Shown in pieces: positions 53,149 through 64,000 of a stretch of DNA of 64,000 bases; the stretch's first letter is position 1; every line of letters begins with the position of its first letter. The translations under genes and the position numbers were made by a program. The stretch spans positions 1 through 64,000 of the forward strand of contig JAYMTL010000024.1 of the NCBI GenBank assembly GCA_036897445.1, in the 5' to 3' direction. Below the pieces are notes generated by a model, which did no database searches, was not told the DNA's origin, and was given only the letters and a program-made list of their open reading frames with translations. This DNA comes from Pelargonium tetragonum. Its lineage: Eukaryota > Streptophyta > Magnoliopsida > Geraniales > Geraniaceae.

Positions 53149-56100
53149 ATTGAAAAGGAATTTACTTTTAAAGAAGACACTCCTTATTTAAGGAATCCCC
53201 TTAGATATATATGCTTATGTTTGAGTCTTTCTCTTATATATTTGTACGTTACATGATTAAAGTTTAATACAATTTACGAGAGTTCGAACACGTGTTTATT
53301 TTTCATCTATTTAGAGTACCAGAACTTTAGAAGTATACGCCGTAAAAAACTTACTACTATGCAGGGCACTCACTGTTAGCCATTTCGGAAAAGACCTGCC
53401 AGGCTTATTAAGGTATCCCATACAAAACATAGATTTTATCTAAACTAAAGACTAAAGTAAGAAAATCCACCCTTCTTTTATCTAGATTTTTGATCCACTA
53501 CCTTAAATTTGGTTAAGGTCTCAATTACTCTATTGTATTAAAATACAGTAGCGCAACTCCGTACTGAGTGAAATAAGGTAGAATAACCCTAAAAATCTTA
53601 GACTTTCTAGAAAATTATTGTACTTAGTTTAGTAATAAGAACTCTCTTTATTAGAAAAAACAAAAATAAGAAACAAGAGTTCATTTTACTTACGTTCTGG
53701 CAAGGCGGCTAAGTTATTTATACAATATCGGTATAAAAAGATACCATAGAACTTCTGAGGCTAAAACCTTAGTAGGTTTATCACTTAATCAGTATAGCGT
53801 ATTTGCCCTCTCGTTTGGTCAAGTTCCGGGACCCTTACTCTTTTTATGTCTCAAATGCTCATTATCCCTCCCTTAGTGGAAAGGATTGCAGAATTTCCAT
53901 GAGAGGGCTGGGCAAGTTCTAAAGTAAATGTAAATTAAGAGGGGGTGTAGCCTATGTACTTAATTGCTGGGTCGAATACTTTTTCTTACCAAGCGGAATC
54001 TCAGAATAGGGGAATCTAGGAAAGAAGGACTCTTATAATTTGACTTTTGCGCCTACCCTTACCTAAGTGAACTCCTTTTCGTTGTTGTTACGAGCTCTAT
54101 CTTTTGAGCTTAAGTTAAGTAATTAAAAGACTAAATACCACCAAGGGGAAAAAGACTTATAAACACTCCTACTAAGCCCGTGGAAGTATAACTAATGAAG
54201 CTTCATAACAAACCCGATCTTGGAATCCTCTCGTGTTTTAACTTACTTTGTTGTGTCTCTTGCAAATTAGAGCTTGTTTACCTTATAGGAGCTCGGAGTA
54301 CCCTGGGTCTTTACGGAAATGGGTTTAACGCCTTGCTACTAAAAAGAAAGTGAACTAAATTTCTATATTTACTTTAAGTGTATATAAACTATTTGATATC
54401 AATCTAACAATTTCTTACACTGGTCTCTCCCCTGTTTAAGTCCTTGCATAGAGAAAGTGGACCTGATTTGACTATCATTACCGGAAATCGGCAAAGAAAA
54501 ACTCTTAAAATTGAAAATGAATAGAGTTCTGAAAAAGTCTCGCTTCGAAAATGGCAGCTTATATTGGAGGTCTTTTGGTTTACGCTTTTCTTATCCGAAA
54601 TACTCTTTTTTTTAGTTTCTTAGTACAATATCCCGCAAAGGCAGACTGGATGGCTACATTTACCCTATAGAAGGATAGTCAATTTCTAGACATCTATTAC
54701 ATGAACCCATTAGAAAATTCTGGCACCCAAAAGTTGTATTGCCACTTATGAGAATGCTTCCTTTTCTCACACCTATTCTCTATTTCGGAAAGTGTCCTAA
54801 TACTATTCTTATTTCAAAATTAGTGAACAAGGAATCTCTAACAGCAGCTACAAAGGATTTCCCTTTTATTACCCTACAAAAAAGGAATTCGCTGTTGCAA
54901 GATAACTTTTTATCAAAAGGAGTACTTATATCTACTCAGCAGTATCTCCGTTATAAAAAGGCAAGTTCTACTCTTTATTAGAAGCCCTATACCTCACAGT
55001 AGTTTAGATAGAATATCTTGAACTTTATAGAAAGAGCAGCTCTACTGAAGAAAGTACGAATCTTGAGTCGACGGTCAGGCTCCCTACAATTGTACAATCT
55101 GATAAAAACCAAAGCTCTTATAAAACTTTTGGTTAGAGTGTTCCTTTGTATTTAGTTTTTATTTAGACTGCCCTGCTACTTTGTTACCACCCCAAGCTGA
55201 ATGGATCTAGCCTTTGCTTATCAAAACCTTTTACAAGAGGGATTTCGGGTAGGTAAATACTATAACTATAAGTCTTTTTTAGAATAAAGTCAAGAGAAAG
55301 ATACCTTTATTATTTATAGCACAGCACTCTCTTGTTAAAGTAAAGGTTACATAAACTAAGAGCACAGAGTACTCTTTCTTTAGAACGGATTCCGAGTTTA
55401 AAAGTACTTTATACTATGGATTTTCTAATTTATTTAATAGATTGTTTAGCTATGGTTTGTACCAAAAATCCTGAAAACGTAGGTTATAGTGCACTTGTTT
55501 TGCTCAAAGCATCGCTTTATTTTATAAAGAAATTGCAACGTATAGTCTTTTTTGTAGAATTTTTCTACGCAGGGCACTCATCTAGAGTTTCATCAACGTT
55601 AACTTTACTTTTGTCTCGTTTTACTTTAAATATTTCTATAATACATAAATGTATTCCTTGGGTAGGCCAAGGATTCTTGAGTTCAGGGGTAACCCTCCAA
55701 GCTGTATTATAACTTTCACTAAAAATGAAAGGGGTTTCTCTAAAGGAAGTTTGGGATATCCAGGGTCCCCTTGTGATTCTGTAGTTGTTGATAACCATTA
55801 GAGGGACTACTATATTATACATTACGTTAAGATACCAAAGTAAGGGTTCAACTTTGACCACTATCTTTTTGGTTATAGGAGTATCCACTAGTATGAGACT
55901 ATAAGTACTACCTATGCTTCTTAAGAGAAGGGCCTGTTGAGGGCTTCGTAAAACAACCCAACAAGAAAAACGCATTAAAAGTAAAAAAGCTTTCCTAATT
56001 TGAGGGATATATAAATAAAAAAGACTATGGTATTAAATTAACGGGGAAAAACCACATCCTATATGGAAAAATCTCAAAGGACTACTAAAGAACTCCCACA

Positions 56101-57540
56101 GGGAGCTCTAACTATACTATAGCTTAGGACTCTATCTCATCAAAAAAATCCAAAAGTTCCGAATCAAACCCAAGATTTAGGAAAAAACTCGTTCCTAATA
56201 ACTAATAAAAGGCAGCCTAAGTTCGAGTAGATTAAAATCTTTCTCCTAGTATCGGGAAAAGGCACAATTAAAATTATATACGTGATAAAAGAATACTTGA
56301 GGCACAGCCCCTATATCCAGAGTAAACAAAAGCCTATCCCTAGAGTCCTAGCTAGGCCCTTATGATTACAATTAAAAGCTTCCCCTAAAGAAAGTAAAGA
56401 CTTGTTGGCGAGAATTCTATAAAAACTCAGTGCTCTAAAAGTCTTACTTATTCCAAGATCTATGCCTGTAGGGTTGTCCGGCGGAAATACACAGAACCTC
56501 AGAGCTTCTCCCTTAAAAAAAGATAATGCATTGCACAGCCCTACAAGTCTAGGAGTACTTTCCAAAAGTTTATTCCTTCTGACACAAGCCCTTTTGGGTA
56601 TTCAGTGCCGCTGAATAATTTTTGACTAATTCGAGAAAACTTATACTTATACAAGAAGTATGTACAACGAACCCTACAAGCATTGCCTAGGAAATCTCAC
56701 GGATCTTTAGGTCTATGATCCTGCTTAGAGTGAGAATAACTCTTCTATACCTATTAATATTATTACGGAGAAATGCTTTACTATACTTTGAACCCACTGC
56801 ACTACTTTTCCAGCAACCCTGCAGGAACTGGGGGTTTCAACTTTATTCTATTTCTATAAAATCTTTTTTATTGCCACATCCTAATTACAAACTCAGTATA
56901 GGTAGCCCCCGGACTCTTGGATTCTGGCAAAATGACTCTTTCTATGGAATTCCCCGGGTTTTTCTCGTTAAAGTATCCTAGTTATCTTGTATTGTAAGAA
57001 AGAAATTATAAAAAGCAAATTTTTTCACCAAGCAAAACCAACAATGTAATATATAGACACAAAAATTTATATAAGCACCCTTTTTCATAAAATATCTCGG
57101 GAGAATACCCAAGGAAACCCATACTAATTGCTTGAATTCCCTTGTTCATTCTTTCTATAGGGTACTTTTCTTTGATCAGATTTATCTATAAGCCCTTTTT
57201 CGCTCGATTGAGTCTCTTCCTTGCAGTCTTCTTATAAAGAATCCTTGCTCTTCTAACCCCTTTTCTCTTCCCTTTCTGTTCTTTACCTTTAGATCAACTG
57301 ATAAAAAACTAAGGCTTATGTCTTTTACTACGAATTATCGCTTGGAGTTTCTATACAATATTGAATAATAGAGAAATTTCCTTTTTTTATTAGATAGGCC
57401 TCAAAAATTAACGTAATACAAATCAAAAAAAGAAGTCTCCTGAAAAACTTTGACGCATTTCTTCATTTTAGTAGCACAAAATCCAGAATCAGAAATTTAG
57501 AAATAAAGGAACCCACAAAATCTTACTCTTGACTTACCTC
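53149..57540. other. No gene seen; longest open frames of the window
   Basis: The longest frame is 136 codons at 55565-55975 (-), overlapping a 98-codon frame at 55416-55712 (+). Neither shows a domain, signal peptide or conserved motif that I can name. Overlap on opposite strands argues that at least one is accidental. Dinucleotide bias at 55021-55260, just upstream, is as strong as elsewhere. Confidence 0.5.
54575..54595 (+). repeat. TTTACGCTTTTCKTAT repeat, copy 3
   Basis: The third member of the family at 39392 and 41540, with one substitution, in the same orientation and about 13 kb from copy 2. Confidence 0.5.
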
Positions 57541-57934
57541 TTCTTTGCTTCTTTCTTCCTATTCTTTGTAATTTGATTGAGCTATAGCAGCTATCTGTAT
57601 CTTAGCAATAACAACATAGATTAATAATACAGTACGCTTTAGGAGAAGCTTGACTTTTGTTAGGAGCTATACCTGCCTTATGAGCCTCATTACTCTTATA
57701 TATCCTCAACTATTGTACTTAATTCTTTTTAGTTAAGGTATATTAGTAGTTACTAGTTAGTTATAGAATGTCTTACTTAATAAGGTAGGAATATTCCTTT
57801 TGTTTTATTAGTTTTTATTACTATATGCAGTATGCAGTCATACGGATTAACAGGGCCCAGGAAGCTCTAAGTCCTGCTATACAACGTGGAAGGTTTCTCT
57901 TGTAATTATTAATATTAATATATACAGAAATTTA

Positions 57935-58140
57935 TAATAAGCAAAGGAAGGCGCATAAGGCAGGGAGACTACAAGGGTTCCACTAAAAAGCAGGGTCTAG
58001 TTGTAAAGAAGCCTCGTAAGATACAGAATAAGATAGTTAAGGTAAGAACAAAGCTATGAGACTACCTATGAGTAAAAGATAGAGAGCTCCAGGTAGAGGT
58101 CAAGCTCTGCAGAATAGTAACAAAGAAGCCAAAGCGGGAT
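57935..58140 (+). other. Purine-rich coding-like relic
   Basis: The + strand is dominated by AAG, AGA and CAGGG words and keeps many CpA, unlike its surroundings. Frames are short and broken, and I see no nameable domain. Downstream, at 58490-58770, lies an inverted copy of the repeat core found near 2.4, 3.2 and 11.9 kb. The same pairing of a purine-rich block with this repeat occurs at 11.0-12.0 kb, so both may be pieces of one mobile-element family. That is inference. Confidence 0.3.
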
Positions 58141-58489
58141 TAGAACTCTTGCCCTTTTCTTAGTTTTCTATTAGGATCCCTAGTTTAGTCTCGGTATAGT
58201 GTATAGGATACTCTTACATAAAGAAAATTGTAAATGAGAACTTTGGAACTAGTCTAGTTAATCTGGATTCACTGCCCGTAACCTTTTGGAAAGTCTATTT
58301 TACACAAATCCTGGTTTACAGATCAAAAGTGAAATTAGCTTTCCAATATGAATTCCGTATATACTTTATAGTAGAAATACATGTCCTAATTCTAAAATTA
58401 CGGGTATAAATAAAGGGCTCTTTGGGTTATATACACGGAGACTAAAACATTACAAGAAAGAGAAATAACCCATAAGCTATGAGGGATAG

Positions 58490-58770
58490 ACCTTAAAAAA
58501 GTAGTCTTATACAACCTTAAACAACAAGACTTTATTAATACCTATTTCTATATTATACTGCCCTGCCTATTCCCAATACTAGAAATACTAAACTAATACA
58601 TACAATAAAATAGAACTTAACTATAATACAAAAATATAGAAGTATAGTAAGTAACAAGAATGCAAGAATACAGTAACTACACTAGCTATAAAATACATAC
58701 AGCTAGGGCCCATAAGCAGCATAGGTATCGAAGATAATAAAGCATGTATAACTAAGAGACAGAACTAACG
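58490..58770 (-). repeat. Dispersed repeat copy 4, inverted, A-rich
   Basis: The minus strand of 58669-58688 reads TAGCTAGTGTAGTTACTGTA, matching the core at 2399, 3221 and 11932. The + strand from about 58600 to 58715 is roughly half A, with T far below it. That mirrors the T-rich + strand of the direct copies and agrees with inversion. TTATGGGC, also present just after the core in copy 1, occurs here on the other side of the core, so the copies differ in order or extent. Confidence 0.45.
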
Positions 58771-59130
58771 CTGGATCTAACGAGTCTTCCAAAAACTGAG
58801 CTTCTCCTAAAAGATTTTAAGGGGACCCCTCCTAGTTACTTGTTTCATTCTATCTTGCTTGATCGGCAAAACCTGTAATTACAAATTCCCAAAAAAAGGA
58901 ATTTGAAAGTATAGAGCTTTTCCAGTAATAAATATCAAAGAGAAGAAAATATGAGGTCTTATATTTTGATTGTTTAAAGCACTAGACCTCGTCTGACATA
59001 TATTTTTTTTTACATTTGTGAGTATTTTCAGAACAAGTCTAAGGCAAAAATACAAGATTACTTCTAGTGTGGAAATAAATAAAGTGGTGTAGAGTCTCCT
59101 TCTTATTCCGATTGGTTCTATATTTATAGG

Positions 59131-59146
59131 AAATTTTGTTGGGTTA
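59131..59146 (+). repeat. 16-bp dispersed repeat, copy 2
   Basis: Identical to AAATTTTGTTGGGTTA at 46698-46713. Confidence 0.4.
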
Positions 59147-61531
59147 TAGTTTACCCTTGGATAGCCAGTTCGTTAGAGTAAAAAAAGGAATACGAGTAAT
59201 ATGAATGTTAGGTATAAGCCTAGGCCCAAAGGGATATAAGATGGTGCCAACCAATAAGGAGATCCCTGCTTTCCGTATTTTTCTTAAATCTCTCGTTTAG
59301 TTATAAGATATCTTCGGGCCTATACCCTTAAGTTTCATCCAGAACTCCTTTTTAAGATAATGAGGATAAAGGCACATTTCTAGTAACTTTCTTTCCTAGG
59401 TCAGGCAATAGGAATTGTACAAATACAGGGTTATAACTTTTTGCAGTAGAGGGGCCGGAAGGTTTAAAAATAGATTTAGGTATCTGGCTTAGAAATTGCT
59501 TCCTTAATCTCCAAAAACTTCTAATACATATTAGGTCAGCAAGCTTAAAAAATTCCTTCTTTATAAACTACGCCGAGCTCGATAAAAGAATTTCTTAGGA
59601 GTAGGCTTGAATGCATACATCTTACCCTTTTTCTATAACACAGAGTTTACTGAATCCTTTATTTATCATATATAATACCCAAGTTATCGGTAACGAATCG
59701 AGTAAAGGAAGGAGTCTTGGAAGTTTTATCTGATTCAGTTAATACCTAATTTTTGAATCTCCTATCACTTTTGAAAAATAAGAGCTTTGTGATAACAGAT
59801 CGAGTACAAGCCTGTCTTAAAAAAGGAGAGTGTAAGTTTGAAATTTTCCGCGGGTAAAACTGAAAAATAACCCGTTTGCAAAGTATAGAACTTTTATTAA
59901 TACTTAGCAATAAGTCTTATCTAGAGCTCAAAAAATGAGTTTCAAGCCTTTTTATAAGCTAATAAGCCCTATTTCCCGCTACTTGTAAGAATAGACCTCT
60001 TAGCGGCCCGTCATACGAAGCTATAACACACACGAGATTTTTCCAAAAATTGTCAGTTTGAAGATTTTTCATGTTCCAACTCTTTTCCTAAATACTTGTT
60101 AAAGGCACAAAAAAAGACCCTAGCGAGTAAATCCCCACGGGTTCCCAGTGTAGTGCTTTTTATCTTTCTTGTTGTAGCTGAAATAAATAGAATAGATAGG
60201 AATGTAACATAATTTAAAATATTAAGCACTTTTGAAGATATCGAATAAAAAAGTATGCTAACTAAGACAAAAAAATCAATAATTTAGAATATCGGGAATA
60301 CAACGACAATCCTGAATATGTTATACATTTTTTTTTGACTTTTTAAGGATTTACGGAAGTTTTTTAAGCTTTTTTATGGGTTTGTGCTATAATATAAGTA
60401 AGACTCTATTTTAGAAACAAGGCCGCCTTTAAGTTTTGGATACTAAGAATTTTAGGGCATCTACTCTTAGAAAATAGAAAAGAAATTCATGAAATCTTTT
60501 AAATTTCAGAATTTCTGACAAACTATAGAGGGAACCCCTGCCGTCAAAGGAAAAGTACTTTACAAGGAAACCCAGAGATCCATCATGCTAGCTTTGGTTT
60601 CCAACTTCAAATTCCGAGATTTATTAAATAAAGTAAAATATTACTAAACTCAGGTTCTCTTTAATATGGCTTCAAGACTAAACAAGTCTAAGCTTCTCTA
60701 TAAAAAAAGTCAATTTTTAGCGTTCTAAGCGCAAGATATAAAAGGGTACACCTGTGGCACTGATAGAACAAGGCAATAAAGTTATAGTATAACTAAGAAA
60801 AAGCCTCTAGCCCAGGACTTTGTATCAACGAAGTTTTTGTCATTACCGATCATAAAAGTAAAAGGGGGTTCCTAGTATCCTAGCATAGACCCCGCCTTTT
60901 CTATATTAGTTTCTTAAACAAAATTGGGGTTAACTTAGGAGTATAATACTAAGAAGCTATTTCTATTATAAGGTACCCTCGAAACTACTTGAATGTAGCC
61001 AGAAACTTAGCGTTTCTTTTAATAGTATACTTATCTGGATTCTGCCTAATTAACTTCGTGGTCAGAGCTTGGTGCGACGAAATTGGTTCAAATCATATAG
61101 TCTTAAGTTTCTGGTTACTTACCTCTTACAAAAGGATATATTCTCCGGTCAGGCTCCTCCGAGTAGGGATTTAGTAATAAAAGTTGGCAGTGAAAACTAC
61201 CCTTAAAAGAAATTTCCTAATTAGGAGTTTAAAAAATCTAAGGTTCCTGACGCTTCGTTGATATAAGGGTTGCTGCTGGGAAAGGCTCCTTAATAAAAAG
61301 CCTTCGGTAAACTCTTGAAAAATTTAGAGAAATACGCAGGAGTGGGTTTTTTTAATTAATAATAATTGAATTTATTAACTTATGTATAAGTTCTACTAAA
61401 ACGGGGGAGGAAAAGTCTTACTATAATTTTAGAAAAGTAAACAAGTTGGCAACCTTTTTCAATCTTAAATAAAGATTCTTCTTTGATTTGAGCATTTCGC
61501 GGAGAACTCTATACTAGAACTAGAGGCATCC

Positions 61532-61551
61532 TGTTGTTGGCTTGAAGTAAG
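61532..61551 (+). repeat. Short dispersed repeat, TGTTGTTRG type
   Basis: TGTTGTTGGCTTGAAGTAAG matches the pair at 19909 and 20605 with G for A at two places and small changes near the end. Where it keeps G, the others have A, as expected if this copy is less mutated. Confidence 0.35.
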
Positions 61552-63516
61552 GGAACGCCGCTTTCAAAACTAATTAGCAGAATTTTTATAGTATTACAAT
61601 TCCCTTATTCCTCTATATAGATTTTCTTTCTCATTTTGATACTTTCCCTTAGGGATATAATTTCAAGTACATTTTTAGTCTGGCATAAATACAAAAACAA
61701 TGAATTTTGTACAATTTCTAGTCAAGCTACCTAAAGGAGTACTCTTGAGGACGAAAATCCCGGGAAAACTCAATTTATAAAATAGTTAGCTGTTAGGGGA
61801 AGGGATCCTTATAAATTATTATAAAAAGCTAACCTTTTGATGTACTAGTAGCTAAGACTCCAGAATAAAAAGTATGAGTTCTTCTAGTTTTACATCCCTG
61901 TACTGTATACTCTATTACTTCTGTAAAACGCTAGCTCCTTTAGGGTTTTTGTAGGTAGGAGCGTGAAATTACTAATATAAATATTGAGTTCCTTTTTTCT
62001 GGAAGTAGAGAGGGCGCTGATATTGACTCAGGAAATTTCAATTTAAGGTGCGAACCCATGCAATTTAGAAAAACGGGGTCCTTTCTTTATCTTCATTTCA
62101 GGCGGAAGTTAAAAGTCAAATAATATCTTACTACCCTTCAGCATCAAGTAAAGCCAATAAAAAATTTTTTAGTGAATCCTCCAACTCAGATAGTAGTGAA
62201 GAATTCTTATTCTTCGTAGGCAGGGGTATTCAGATAAGGAACAGAGTACAACAAGGAGTTGATTCTTTTTTTGTATTCAATATAAAATTCTTACTACATC
62301 TTCAGCCTAGTTCCAGGTTCCTTAAGTTTCTATTAAAGGCTTTCTTGCTTGGATCTCGAGTTTTCTAAATATAGCAAAAAAAGAGATGTCTCTATTTTTT
62401 GAAAAAGGGTGAGAGAGTTTCGAGGATCCCTTAAAGTGTTCATGCTTTACGCCCAGCTTTGCCCTTTCTATATCAGTTCAGTTTGGTCCATTTCTTTTCT
62501 GGGAGTTTTGAAGACGGGTTTTCCCCAATTTTAAAGCAACTCGATCGTGTAAGGGGCAGATAACATTTTATCGTCTTTCTGTAAATATGCTTTATTTAAT
62601 AGTTACGAGTACAAGAAATTTCATAAGTATTCTACCTTTCATATCTATCTATTGTATTAGGCTATAGTTTTCTCTTCTGGTTAACAGCCAAAGGGCAATA
62701 TATCCCCATTTTGAGACTCTAAAGAAGCTCCTTAAAAGGGAATTTTCTAACAAGAGCAGTTCGTTATATTTGGATTTACTTATGTTATAACAAAACTTTC
62801 AAAGAGGAATAAAGCGAAGGTGGTCTGTTTCTGGTGGAGTTACCCTTTTAAAAGACAAGGTAGAACTGGGGATAAGTTGTTTTCCTATTGTTGTTGCCAA
62901 GTGTTCTAGGACCTAAAGCTTAAAAATCCGGGAAGTTAAATAGTAAATATTGTCTCTAAATTTGGTATAGGGTGTATCAGAATTGTCAAAAAGGGAGTCA
63001 AAACTCTTTTAGTAGAAAAAATATGGGTCATTTAAGTCTTTTATATTCCGCTTTTTGGGAATAGGTTTTACCAGATAAAATCAAGCTTTTTCCTTACTTC
63101 ACTTAGAAGTTCACTGTTCTAGAATTAGAGCTGTCGAGGCTTTACTAGAGAGGTCTTCTTTTTTCTAAAGTTCTAGACTATCTATTTTCTATGAGTTCTC
63201 GGTACATTTAGTTAGTATTCTACTCTTAGGAATCCTGGAAACCCTAAGTACTCTGGGTCAAAAGGGGTCTCATTTGTTTGTGGGGGTTGTTTAGGAGCAA
63301 GTCAAAAGGCCGGGAAGCGGTAGTGAAAGTGGGACCCCTTGGGAGTAGGTACTCGTCTGGGATATAGAAATGAAGTACAGGAATAGGCTTATTAATGCTT
63401 TTAAAGGAGAAATCGCAGAAGCTTGAGAATGACTTATATAGAATTAATTTGAAATCTGACCTTCCTTTGTTCTATGCATTCTCTATTTATGTTGGTAGAT
63501 GGCTTGAACTTCACTT

Positions 63517-63589
63517 ACCTTTCCTTAACCTTTGGTAGAACGCGACTCCTTTGAATCGTATGTTGTCGGTTCAAATCCCTTTTTAGAGA
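63517..63589 (+). pseudogene. tRNA-like sequence, Gln/Lys-like
   Basis: TTGGTAGAAC, a D-arm 3' half, is followed after 26 bases by GGTTCAAATCC, a textbook T arm, at canonical spacing. Between them CGACT and ATCG partly pair around CCTTTGA; the anticodon reads UUU or UUG depending on the loop register. The T stem keeps only its two G-C pairs and the acceptor arms do not pair. The 5' end is set by numbering alone. A decayed tRNA is the likeliest reading. Confidence 0.4.
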
Positions 63590-63809
63590 CCTATTTCTGA
63601 GATGGGCCATTGATGTAGGGTAAGTTAAGAGCTTTTTAGTAGAGTGATTTTTTCCAAAGGGCGTAGGGTTGTTAGAAATAAAAGATGCAGTCAGCTTTGT
63701 ACAACTAACCGCTTTAAAAAACAAGGATGTGAAGTTTAGTACTTAGTATATCTTATAACAATTTGTAGGGTTTCCGCTTTCTAACTCGCGAGAAAACCTC
63801 CCCGTAACA

Positions 63810-63825
63810 ACAGGTATACAGGTAT
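63810..63825 (+). repeat. Perfect tandem duplication, 2 x 8 bp
   Basis: ACAGGTAT is repeated twice without change. Confidence 0.6.
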
Positions 63826-64000
63826 TAAAAAAAGGAATGTATATTTTTCAATAGAAATACAGGGGCTCTCGAGTTATTAAGAAGCATTTCAAATTAGAAT
63901 TTATATTATAGAGCCGGTAATTAAAGTTTAATATAATAGTCTCGTCCGTCTTTTTTATTACGTTCAAAAAAAGAAGCTTACTGGATTTGCTTCTTTAAGT

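Larger units (their letters stand above)
58771..63516. other. No gene seen; AT-rich sequence
   Basis: The only listed frame is 61 codons (60989-61174, +). A T-arm-like word, GGTTCAAATC, at 61086-61095 (+) has no D arm at the right distance. A TGTTGTTGG-type repeat lies at 61532-61551 and the second copy of a 16-mer at 59131-59146. Confidence 0.5.
1..64000. other. AT-rich, gene-empty block with RIP-like dinucleotide bias
   Basis: Seen: hand counts of 36001-36300 gave TpA 32, ApT 23, CpA 13, TpG 12, ApC 17, GpT 17. Counts of 55021-55260 gave 22, 13, 9, 12, 15 and 11. TpA/ApT is therefore about 1.5 and (CpA+TpG)/(ApC+GpT) about 0.77. Most genomes have a TpA deficit, so an excess is unusual. Known: RIP in filamentous Ascomycota turns CpA into TpA in repeated DNA on both strands, and values above 0.89 and below 1.03 are the customary signs. 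Stop codons TAA and TAG are plentiful in all frames, as such mutation would produce. Inferred: this is heterochromatic, transposon-derived DNA such as an AT isochore or centromere core. I sampled under 1 percent of the window exactly; the rest was judged by eye. Confidence 0.7.

Noticed and set aside
55416-55712. Resemblance of a plus-strand frame to NADH dehydrogenase subunit 6 (a KNP word followed by hydrophobic residues)
   Set aside because: Only a few residues agree and the conserved glycine-rich membrane segment of the family is missing.
1-64000. Mitochondrial or other organelle genome with interrupted genes
   Set aside because: The tRNA-like sequences suggested it, but I found no rRNA core words such as the SSU 530-loop or 790-loop, no intron reading frames, and no respiratory-protein runs in the open frames. 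A TpA excess is better explained by RIP.
1-64000. CRISPR array, integron or other regularly spaced repeat
   Set aside because: No repeat recurs more than four times and none is regularly spaced.

Overview
This window contains no protein-coding gene, rRNA or intact tRNA that I can support. GC is roughly one third in the lines I counted. Open frames are short on both strands; the longest is 136 codons at 55565-55975 (-). About that length is expected by chance in 64 kb at this GC, and no translated frame shows a domain I recognise.

The strongest signal is compositional. TpA is more frequent than ApT, and CpA plus TpG is depleted. Hand counts over 36001-36300 and 55021-55260 together give TpA 54 and ApT 36 (ratio 1.5), and CpA+TpG 46 against ApC+GpT 60 (ratio 0.77). 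Both ratios fall on the mutated side of the usual thresholds for repeat-induced point mutation (RIP), a process of filamentous Ascomycota. The best reading is an AT-rich, RIP-worn heterochromatic block of a Pezizomycotina fungus, such as an AT isochore, pericentromere or centromere core. The taxon is inferred, since no gene is present to confirm it.

Layout. 1-2280 is featureless AT-rich DNA. 2360-3330 holds two diverged copies of a repeat about 0.8 kb apart, in strongly skewed sequence. 11040-11340, 20770-21110 and 57935-58140 are purine-rich, lysine-coding-like blocks, probably worn transposon or gene relics. 11620-12070 and 58490-58770 carry further copies of the short repeat core seen near 2.4 and 3.2 kb, the last in inverted orientation. 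Five degraded tRNA-like sequences lie at 10.1 kb (-), 30.8 kb (-), 35.4 kb (+), 53.1 kb (-) and 63.5 kb (+). Three of them keep the exact 26-nt canonical spacing between the D-arm and T-arm boxes. The rest is sequence without recognisable genes, marked by several perfect local duplications of 8-20 bp and a few short dispersed repeats.

Nothing here forms a pathway or operon. The window reads as a graveyard and mutation record. The points most worth checking are the tRNA-like sequences, the dispersed repeat core and the perfect micro-duplications that look younger than the RIP wear.
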